Shown: one piece after another, positions 20,801 to 32,127 of the stretch | How the letters are laid out: each line of letters starts with the position of its first letter | How positions within the stretch are numbered: position 1 is the first letter of the stretch | From: Linyphia triangularis | Taxonomy: Eukaryota; Arthropoda; Arachnida; Araneae; Linyphiidae | Assembly (NCBI GenBank): GCA_963978545.1 | Contig: OZ021727.1 | Location: 48,707,385 to 48,771,384, forward strand | DNA length: 64,000 bases | Reading direction: 5' to 3' | The notes under the pieces: model-generated | Seen by the model: only the letters and a program-made list of their open reading frames with translations | Told to the model about the DNA's origin: nothing | The model's database searches: none | Made by a program: the position numbers and the translations under genes

Positions 20801-23800
20801 TTCACCTAAAAGTTAACTTTTTTTTTTATTTAAACTGTTTACATTAAACATGCGCTTTTTCCATAAAAGGGCATATTCTGATTATAGTATTCTTTCTAAA
20901 TACATTTTATACTCCGACGTAAACAACTATAAGCTAATAATTTAAATTTTGAAAGCACTATATAAGCTATAAACAGTATTGATCAGAAGAAACACAATGG
21001 AATAACGGACTTTGAACTAAAAAAACAAGAACATAATTTATAGATTAACTTATTCAATTTTTTCATTCGCAGAACCGCTGTAAATTATTCTCCTTTAAAT
21101 ATTTCAATATCCCCCCCCCCCCCATTCCGTAAGCAGCATTTATTAGTGATGATTATTTGAATTGTAGTCGATAATCAATCAGTGTCACTTACGGGTCAAT
21201 GGCAAAAAAAGCTTTGAGTAGAATGGCTTTGAATATTGCAAAAAATTTAACCTATTTTAACGTGGATGTGCGATTTTAAAATAATACTAAATGGTGCTGT
21301 ATTTTTTAAAGTTATAAAGGAACTTTAATATCAATTGCATTATTTTTTTACTACCAACTTGATACCATAACTATATTTGAAGCCTTATGTTTAAAAGATT
21401 ATTGACTATGATAAATTATCAAACGTTTTTTTTTTTTGTTTTTTTTTGTTTTTTTTTTGTTTGTTTTTTACAGTGTTGTAATGACCCAAAGATCAATGTA
21501 ATAAATTTATATTTTAAATAACTCTTGCTGCCAAAAATCAAATTTGTATTTTGCACATTATATAACAACTTTAGCAACAGTAAAAGAAAAAAAAAGGGAA
21601 CTTAATAGCACCTTATGTTATCCTATTTAGATTAGAAATATTTTTAATATCTTAATACCTGTGTTCCTGTGCAATACTTCTATAACATTATTTCGCACTT
21701 AGATTTTCAATGCATCTTTCTTTCCCTTTCACTCCCTTACGCTATTTTATTCTTTAATATGTATAGTCAATCAGGGTAACATTGAACCACATTTTCAGTA
21801 TTTTCTTCTTCCCCACTTATGTTTTTATAGTATTTTCAGACTTAATTGCATGAAATGGAAGAATAAACCCTAAATTACATTTTAATTTACCCAAATTAGT
21901 AAATGCTGATGATGAAAGCACCAAATAATAAGAAAATAACCCGGTGCAATGTTACCCTGGCATTTAGGGTAACTTTGAACCACTATCAGAAGTTTCATAT
22001 AAAATACCTTTTTTTTTTCAATTCAATCTAGGACTATTCAATATTTGAACTAGTAAAATTAAGTTTCTAAGTATTTGAAACATCATCAGCTGCAGTTTTC
22101 AACACCCTAAAGTTTGAATATTTTAAATAACACCACAAAGAATATATTAGGTAGGAACAATGGATGATGAATCACATGAATATATTGAAAAAAAAAACTA
22201 TTTATTGTTCAGTTTAAACATACAAATATAGTGAAAAAAACAATCTTCAGTTCATTCACTTAAATATAAACTCATTTTATCAATTCAAAATTGAAAAGAT
22301 AAATAGGAAATAATAAAACTGGTAGGCCTCCCTTATGCTATTAGTTAAGTACTATGGTGTTTGCAAAGGCACAATGTAGCACAAATACAAATATTCTATT
22401 CTTAATGTTAGAAATAGTGTGACAATATAAAAACAAAGTTCAAACTTCAAAAAATTTCACTTTGGCATTCTTCAGATTGATAGTTTTGCATCAAAGAAAG
22501 AATTATTGATCTGGAAAACATCTCGTCTTCTAGCTGGAATAATAATTTCTGGAGATAATTTTTTTAAACAAGCTTAATTTTTCATACCACTGATCACCAT
22601 TGATATTGGGCCATTTAAAATATGCACCAGATTTCTTCATGAACCACCAAATATCACGTTGTCTTTTAAGTCAATTTGGTCTGGGTACATTTCTCCATCG
22701 TATTGAATAATTACGTGGTCGTAAACTTTGCATATGCCGTAACCAAAATTTAAAAGATTTGCATGCTCTGTGTATAAAATTCCTGCCTCATTGATGTGTT
22801 CAACAACCACCACTTGAACAATCTCTGATTTTTCAGTAATATTCTCCACAACAATTTCAGCAGTATAAACCTCTAGTATGTCCTTAGTGTCCAACTTTCA
22901 TCTTCTTCGAAAATGATAGTGTTGTACATACACTGTCATCTGCATAATCTAGTTCAGGTTGGTTAGTTTATACGCTCAACGAACTACAGCTTAAAGTGGA
23001 TTCCGAACTACAACGAACTTCCATGACTAACCCGGGACTCAAACCCGGTATCTTTGGCATGCGGGGTCAGAGCTCTAGCCACACAGCCATCAGGTGGATC
23101 ATCTGGTTTAGGATTTATACTCTTGCTGTCTACCAGGAGTTCATATGGTAGAGGACTTTGGACGATCCCCTCATGTCCTCGCTATACGTATTCCTTTACC
23201 ATTTATTTTCTGTGTTTAGAAATTTTTCACTTCCTCAACTGAAACGCTTTTTACAGCCATCACAGGTAGGCAGATTTTTTTTTTAGTTCTGTGAATGACT
23301 GCTAGATCTTTATTTCTAATATTTTTAGGTACTTCTTGAATTCACTCTGAATATTTTCATTTTATCGGATTTTGCATACAAGGGAAGATTCTATAAATTA
23401 CTTTTTTTTTGTATGCATATAAATGTATTTAAAAGAAAAATAAATTGGAATAAAATAAGAATTATATGAGCAGTGTATACATTACACACTGACATCAGCC
23501 TAACTTTGAACGGGCTCAAAGTTACACTGAATATGTATTAAAATGGAACTTGCAAACAGTACTTCAGAAAAACAACTGAGTGGCCAAATAAATTATGTAC
23601 TATTTTGCCAATTCATTTTCTAAACTATAGATCAATAATCCAATTTCACAATCTTGCCAGCATTTTGCAGCAGTGGATCATTAGCAGCTCTTTAAAACCA
23701 AAAATACTGAAAACTAGGAGGTGGCGCAAAGTTATACCCTATGGCTCAAAGTTACCCTGATTGACTGTAATTGACTTAGTGTTGTTTTTACAACAAATAC

Positions 23801-24686
23801 TATTATGAATCCCACTGTTACAAATATTGCCGTATTGATTGGAATCCCAATTAAGGTTTAGGTCCTGTTATATTTAATATGCAAGTGCAATGACATAAAA
23901 TATTAAACTTTTAAATGCTTTCAATAACCTAATATTGATTTTTGTTAAGTGGCAATTATTTAAATGTATGTTAAGTAAGTTATAATGTATCTTACTTAAA
24001 ATTATAAAAACAAGGACAAACAAAATTTACAAATAATATCCATTAGCATAATCTACCGAAAGATGCATTTCAATTCCTTACAAATACATTTAATAATAAT
24101 GCTATCTCTAAGTATCTCTAAGTAGAACTAAAAGTGTTTAAAAATTCTCAATATTTAAAAATCTAGCTTTTTTAAAACAAAATGGCAAGTTTGAAAATAT
24201 TACTCTTCACAATTCAGTTTCGGAATATGTGATATTAGATCTTTTTAAAGCATCTGTGGTGGAGTGAGAACTATTTTCTTTAATCTTCCGAATAAGTATT
24301 TCCTTATGTAATTTTTATAATATAATATTTTAGATACTTCCCAGTTTTATTAAAAATGAAACTGAGTAATTGAGCTTAACTTTCGTCATGGAAAGCAAAC
24401 TTAGTTGCGTTAGTTTTTTTTTTACTCGTTCAGTTAAAACTATTTAACGAAAAAAGCGAAAACTAGTAAAAAAAACTTATTTACATAATAAAATGGGAAT
24501 TTATTGAGAAAATATATTCATAATTAAAATAATATCAGGCCTAATATAAATATTTTTCAAGAAAAGGGGAGGTGGTTGAGGGGAATAGGTCGCTATTGTA
24601 TGTAAGTTATGCATTTCCAAAATAAGTTGTTTTTAATTTATAAACAGTGTGGAGTTGTTTCCAAAAATTATTATTATTATTATTAT

Positions 24687-24725
<39 letters not shown>

Positions 24726-27700
24726 ATGTTAATTGTGAATAATCTTCCATACTGTTGCAGGTATCAATTTCCATAAATTCTCAACAGAATGGTTTATTTT
24801 ATTTTAATTACAAATTAGAATATGTTAATTGAAATTGTTAAAAAGATGGTCGTAACTTTTTTAATTAAGTCATCCGATAATCTTAGAAGAAACCTGAAAA
24901 TTTTTCCAACAATTGGACAACTTCAAAGTTTAGTAGGTGACATATTTGTAGTATGTCAAGTACACATTAATAACATTAATATACACATTAAACGTCATTT
25001 ACGTATAAAGTATATATTGTGCTTCATATTAATTAAACGTTTCTAAATACCTAAATTTCAACATCCGAAAAATAAGCTCTCTTTTACCAAATCCATATCG
25101 TCACTGGTCTAGGGTGGAATTTTTTTTTTAATTTGAATGAAAATACGTTTCAATTTAGGATGAATCTTGCTTATTTTTTTGTTAAAGATATAAATAGCAT
25201 TTTGATTTAACGCTAAAGTGATACATATCAATTTTAGTTTCATTTCCATAAATTAGAAATTTTAAAATGCAGCAACAGTTAATTATACATTAATTAACAA
25301 CTTATAAAAACTTTTATTGATAATTTCTATTTTACACGGGAATTGCCTTGATTTCATTAAACAAAAGGATGTCTAACGCCCCCCTCCCCCCAATCGAAAT
25401 TCGGCTATCGAAACGGCCCTGCTGTCTTAACATCATCGGCAATCAACCGCAGACTAGGACACGAATTGAACATAATGACCACTGGCTGACTGGCTCCCCG
25501 AAATATTCCCAAAGAGGATGTGTAGGTTAATATACATTCCTTTATTTTTGAACAGAAAACCAGTCACACTCCATTTATCACCAAAAGTGGAAGAAAGGAA
25601 AATTTTCATTGCCTTTCTAAGCTCTTGGAATTCTAACCAAAAAATTTCAAATGAGAAAAATTCTAATGACAATAATTCTAACCAATTTCATTCTAATCGC
25701 GTTTATTAGGTCGAAATTCATTCTGTCCAAATATCATTCTGTCCAAATTCCGTTCTGATGAGTACGATTCTAACGAGTTTTTTCTGGTGAGTTTTTTTCG
25801 GTCGAAAAAAATTCGGTCCGTTCGGATGTAGTGCACATTTTCCACTACTGGCCGCCACTTATTGTTCCCAATAAATGCATTTTTTACCCCTACTTCACCG
25901 TTGAATCTTTCCCAGAATGGTTATGGGCCTTCCAAGTTTCCAAGTCTGCCCAATGATAAACTTGTTAATCATGGGTAGCGAAGCAAGTGGACTTTCGCTT
26001 TAATGCACCTTGTTAAAATAGGCCTCTAGTTGATAAATTTCTACTAAACAGTTAACACCATGTTTAAATATGGTCATTTATGAACCACCTGCAACATGAT
26101 TTCAACTATTGTAGAATATCGGAAGGTTTTGTTCAATCACTTTTCGCCCTGTAACTGACACCCCTGCAGATAGCGGAAGGTTTTCGTTTGGTCCCAACGA
26201 ATTCTTCAGTTAATATGTATGTTTTGAAAAGGAAGGGAGATGGGGAGAGGGGGAATAGAATGCAAAAAAATTCTTCTAATGTAAAAGGCCATGTAAATTA
26301 AGGGAGAAAACGTTTCAGTTTTAAACTATGGGTTTGCATAAAAATGAACTATTTCGAGTTCTGACGAGTGTTACCAAGCACCCAGTATCGAAGCACAGGA
26401 ATTGTGCTAACGATCCGAAGCTGTTTGATTTGTTTAGTGTAGGAAATCCGTAATCAAGATATGGAGTTGGAGAGTAAGGGGAGAAGGCCCCTTTGAAGAC
26501 TGCGCAGCAAATACGGTCAGGGGTTAATGAATCGGGGTGGGGACCCCTAGTGATTGAAAAAAAGTTTTACTTGAATCGAGAATATTCCGAATATGAGATA
26601 TGGATTCTTGTTAGCAGGAACTAAGCCAGATAATATCGCCAACTTTGAGAAGGTCAATGGCGCTGAAAATTGCACAGCCTTGGCTCTGTCTTCACTCACA
26701 AATAGCGGACCACCAATATCCGTGACCTGAAAGAAATATTTTTCTTTGTAAGTCAAAGTTTTAGATGATTATTAACCATTTTGGAATGAAATTTGATTAT
26801 AGTCATTCAAGGTAACTTTGATTCACATTTTTTGTATTTTCATTAGCCCTGCTTATGATTTAATAGTGTTTTTAGACCTATAATGGCATAAAATGGAAGA
26901 ATAAATCATGAACTATGGTTTAATTTACACTTGTTAATAAATGATGATGATAAAAACAAAAAATTATTCTTAAATTATCTGGTGCAAAGTTGCCCTACCA
27001 CTCAGGGTAACTTTGAATCAGTATCGGAAATTCCTTATAAAATGCCTTGTTTTAATCAATCTCGGAGTCAGGACAACTTTGAACTCATAAAATTAAGTTT
27101 CTAAATATTTGAAATATCATCAGCCGCAGTTCTCAACATCACAAAGTTTGGATATTTTAAATAACATCACGAAACATTTAATTGGTTAGAACAATTGTGG
27201 AAAAAATAACATGAAACTATTGCAAAAAACTATTTATTATTCAGTTTAGATATACAAATATAGTGTAAAAACAATCTTTAGTTCATTCAATGAAAAATGA
27301 GCTCAGTTTATCAATTAAGAATTGAAAATAGTAAAGCTGACAAGCTTTTCATATTTAGCCACTCATTAGCTAAGTACATTGCAAGTCACAATGTGGCAGA
27401 CGTATATATAGATATTCTACTCTTAATGCTAGAAAAAGTATGAATTTAAAAAAAAAAAAAAAACCACAAACTTCATAACGTTTTCTCTTTGGCATTCTTT
27501 AACTTAATAGTTTGTCACCAAATAAGGAAAAGTTGAGCTGGAAAACTACTCGACTAATAGCTGGAGTAATATATTCTAGAGATATTTTTTTAAACATGTC
27601 TGACTCTTCATAGCACAGATCATGATTGATATTGGGCCATTTCCAATACGTACTAGACTTCTTCATGCCTCTCACTAAGAACCAATTGTCTTTTAAGTCA

Positions 27701-30700
27701 ACTTTTCCTGCGTACATTTATCCATCGTACTGAATAATTACGTAGTCGTTCGTATATGCCATAACAAAAATCTTCAACACGTTCATGTTCTTTGTATAAA
27801 ATTTCTGCCTCACTAAAGTATTCGACAGCCAACACTTGAAGAGCTTGATCCTTAAGTAAAATTCTCTACATCAATTTCAGAAGTATAAATTCCCGTCATA
27901 TACCCATTGTCCAAGATTCTTCTTCTCCGAAAATGGTAGAGTAGTCCGAAAATGATAGAGTATACTGTCAACTACACCATCTAGTTCAAGACATTTATTT
28001 TTTCCTTCTTCCAAGACTTCGTACAGTAGAAGACTTTGAACTCTGTATGTACAGTACACACTGTCATTCTAATTGCTGAAAGTTATATCAACTATATCGT
28101 AAAATATTAGTGACTTTTTTTTTTCTTCTTTTTTTTTATCAAATGTAGCCAATAAACAACCATTAGCAATTAACATGTTCCCCATTTTAAGAAAATAATG
28201 TATGTAATTAAGTGGTAAATTTTGCGCTTTTAGAATCTCTTTCAGATAGTCGTTTATTAAGTATAAATAAATTGTACAAGCGTAAGAGTTTACAGCTAAC
28301 AAAAGAAACAGCAAGAAATAATTATAAGGAGAGAATTCGACACTTTTTTTGTAGGGCAATTAGTATAAAACCAATTTCCGGTGGAATGTAATTTAGTAAA
28401 AGGTTAAATTTATGTTAATATGATTGCTTGATCTTATTCAGCTAGTGCTTTCATAATTTCTTAGATATATGCTAATTTTCTTCATTAATATATTACTATT
28501 AAGATAGTATTATAAAACTTTGAAATGCCTTATAGACCGTTATTTGTGGATAACTAGTTTCTTCAAGACATTTGCAATGAATTTTCCTTATTGTGTCTCT
28601 ATGAAATCTAACAAAAATAATAAACGGTGATTACTTACATTATTAAGCATGTCTCCTATCAGACCCGTCCATTTGTTATTTGTTACAGTTCCACCATATG
28701 GAGTATTACTTTGAAGTTGATAGCTAATGTATAAATTTAAGAAAATAAATTATAAGCATATTTTAAACAATGAAATATTAATTTCATGTTTCTCTTGTTA
28801 TCGACAATTTATTTAACTTTTTAAGAAACTAACCGCTCTAAACATTTTCTTTTGCATGAAGAATGGGTTTGAATATATAAATGGTAAATTAGAAATCTGG
28901 ATGAGCTAAGATTTAATGTGTGTTTAAATAATAAATGTACAAGTTAAACGCATGCAAATTCTGTGGCAATACAAGGTTGAAAATATAAGTATTTTGAGAA
29001 AATTCTAAAAAAAAAAAAAAAAAAAGGGAAATTGAAAATAGCTTTTTTTTTAAAAAACCACCAAAATACATTTTTGTATTCAATTAGAGACGTTGAATAT
29101 TTCTTTGCACAAAACCCGACACAAAATCACCATGATGATAAAAGTTTTTTGCAACAAACTTTATTTCTACGTTTAAAAAAGTTAATTTTCATAAAATATT
29201 CATTTCGTAGAAGTTATTAATAAAGTATTTTGAAATGGTTGACAGAAAACATTAATTTGCAACAAAACTTTAAAAACAGCAATTAAAAATAATTTTCTTC
29301 GGGAACAAAATGTGTATAATGTGTGTCTAAATATGTATAAATTTGAAAGAGCTAAGATTTAATGTGTGTTTAAATAATAAATGAGAAGAAAAAAATGTAA
29401 ACTAGTGACTTTTTAGTTATATTTTACTTTTATGGTAAATACAATATATATTTATAGTGTTTTAGTAATTAGTATGTTTTCCAAAATTAATTTATATAAA
29501 AAAATAAAGTTATGAAAATTATTTTAATGACTTGCATGATTCTCTTAATTACATAAATATAATACTAGTTATCAGCAGTTATCTTATGCTCATGTACAAC
29601 TCTTTTCATTTGTAACATTTTCAAATTATGTAAATAAGTCAAAAAACTTACTCAAATATATTCTTATTTCTCATTGCTTCATAGATTTCAATTGCAACAC
29701 CACGCACCGAAGTATCGTTTCCTTTACCAAATATTACCCAAGGACTAAACTGCAAAAAAATATGATTTTTTAAGTTTGCAAAAAGATTTTTTAACTTATA
29801 GTTTAAAATTTATCTTAGACAATTTGGAGTGTTACCTTCACTACTGATACATTGGACAGGAAACAAATTTAAAAAATTTCTTAAATTAAAACCATTGAAA
29901 TAAATTTAAATTTGATAATTTTTAATGTAGTGACAAGCATTAGTTAGAATGGACTGTTGAGCAGCTTGTTAATTTTTAACCACAGTGTCTACTCATAAAC
30001 AAAAAGTAAACAATTCATGAATCTTAATTTTGTTGAATTGTACTCCTATCATGGAGTATCTTTCAAAACATAAATAATATAAAAAAAATTTAATTATTTT
30101 TTTAAATAAATAGAGAAGATTACTTAGCAAAAAAATATCTAGTTTCAAACAACAATATCTATTTTTTTTTTTTTATTTTTTTTTTATTTTTTTTTTTTTT
30201 CAATATATATCTGTTGTTAAGGTCAGCTTCATATAGTATTGTCTCCTAAAATGTAATAAAATATGCAATATATTCTATTTCAAGGGTTTATAATATATTG
30301 GAACACGTTATACTTTTAATCGATACTAAATGGAGCTGACGAATTCATCATATTTTTAACTCATCATACGCCTCCATAATGTAAATAATGTTTATTTATC
30401 GAAATTTTAGTTTATCTACTGTACTTTAACATGAGAGTTTCAGAAAAACTATGCGTAGAATAAATAGGACTCGTTGTTTTATCCCTAACAGCCATAGGCG
30501 TAACTAGGATTGATCAATGAGGGGGGGGGGTGAATTTCGAAAAATATGGACTCACTACACCAGTGAAAAAGAGGGGGAGAGGAGAAGAGTAGAAAAAAGA
30601 TTTTCTTATTGAAAAAAGTTCAAATCATACAAGAAATACAACTTTCTAAACCTACAGGATGAAAAAGAAATTTCTTAAGACTTCTTTAAAAAGAAAAAAA

Positions 30701-32096
30701 GAAAAGAAAATGTTTTTAAAAACATGGAAATTAATAAAAAGGATAAGAAATAATTTTTAATTACATGAAAACAATATTTTCGAAGAAACTTTTCCAGAGG
30801 CAGCAACAAATTAGGACCAGTGGCGAATTATTTCAAACATCTGCCAAAAAGAAACATTAAAGGAATTTCCATAAACATTAATTTTTTTTTTTTTCTTTTT
30901 TTTTTTCTAACGTGATCATGTGTTTCTTAATCTTTATATTGCGCTCTTGCATACTTTCGTTTCTGAATTTGTCTTACCATAACACTCAATATTGTCTCAT
31001 CGTTTCTTTGTTAATTTTTTTGGAATTTTTTTATATTAACTAAACATTTTTAATTTTTTTTTTTTAATTATTATTATTTTTTTTTTTAATGAATTACGAA
31101 TTTATTAATAGTTTTAAATCATACAAATTATTCATATTTTCAACCTACCAAAACACCATAAGTATTCCTTACTGGTTGGCCTCCGCAAGATTGTTAAATT
31201 GGGCCCCTGTACGATCTAAACTGAACCTTAAAAAATATGTTATTTTACACAAAGGTTTTATGTGCTGAACAGTTTGCAAAATGAAATATTTCTGACTATA
31301 CTGATTAAACTAACCGGTATTTTTAGGAAAAGTAAATTTCACTTTGAGGTTTGTGTTTGCTACCTGCACTCCTTTTAATTTGCATTGAGTTATCGTTTAG
31401 TGTTTGGATTTGCTATACAGAACAATGTCCAAAGCAATGGCAGGATTATTTACAAGGGGGTGTAAATCCATTATATTGGATGGTAGTCAACTTTTTGTCG
31501 TTCATATAACGACATAAATTATTAATTCAGTTTTCTAACATTTAATTGAAGGAAGGGTTGTGTTTAATTTTAAAACTTTTTAATATCAAATGAATATTTA
31601 AAAATCTTAAAACTAAAAGTCGCATTGCTATTAGCACAAATACTGAATAAAAATTATTGCATCTAAAGAGTATTTTGGGTGTCATTGTAAAACAAAAATT
31701 TTTAGTTCTGCTAATCGAAAACAATATGTGTTTAGAACATATTTGCAGGTTTAAGCATTGAAAATACCAAAATACTTTTAACCTTGGAAATGTCAAAGTC
31801 GAAGCTTACCTCTGTTTCCTGAAGTCATTATTTCATGGTATCTTAAAATTTCGTGCACATATATTTATGATGGTGTTATTGAAGTAAAGATTAATAAGAC
31901 GAAATCGAAAAAACACTCGAGTTTCCAAATCATGCAAATCTTCAGTGATGAAGACACTTTTTTTATAAAAACTATTTTTTTGTTTTCACGGTTACTCTCA
32001 TTAAACCTGTTTATATGATATCATTTAATAACTAGGCACAGTTGGTGGTTCTCAACCGTTTTTGTTGCATCTGTAGTCCGATAAAATATAAAAAAG

Positions 32097-32127
<31 letters not shown>

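Larger units (their letters stand above)
21765..23760 (-). mobile_element. Decayed pogo-like DNA transposon, copy 1, with a SINE insert
   Basis: Left end TAGTCAATCAGGGTAAC (about 21765); right end GTTACCCTGATTGACTG followed by TA. The inverted ends of the form CAGT...ACTG next to TA fit the pogo/Tigger group; the left first base has changed from C to T. The TIR motif GGGTAACTTTGAACC is also repeated inside at about 21967. A transposase-tail relic is on the minus strand at 22510-22900. A tRNA-type SINE lies at about 22962-23108. The related copy at 26800 lacks the SINE. Confidence 0.7.

Noticed and set aside
23027..23092. Possible tRNA gene
   Set aside because: A and B boxes are present but the acceptor stem does not pair; the body continues as a SINE, and the segment interrupts a transposon.
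28069..28359. 96-codon frame with a hydrophobic stretch, considered as an extra IR-A exon
   Set aside because: Exons 3 and 4 join directly in phase and in the normal S1 order; this frame has no IR motif and no fitting splice sites.
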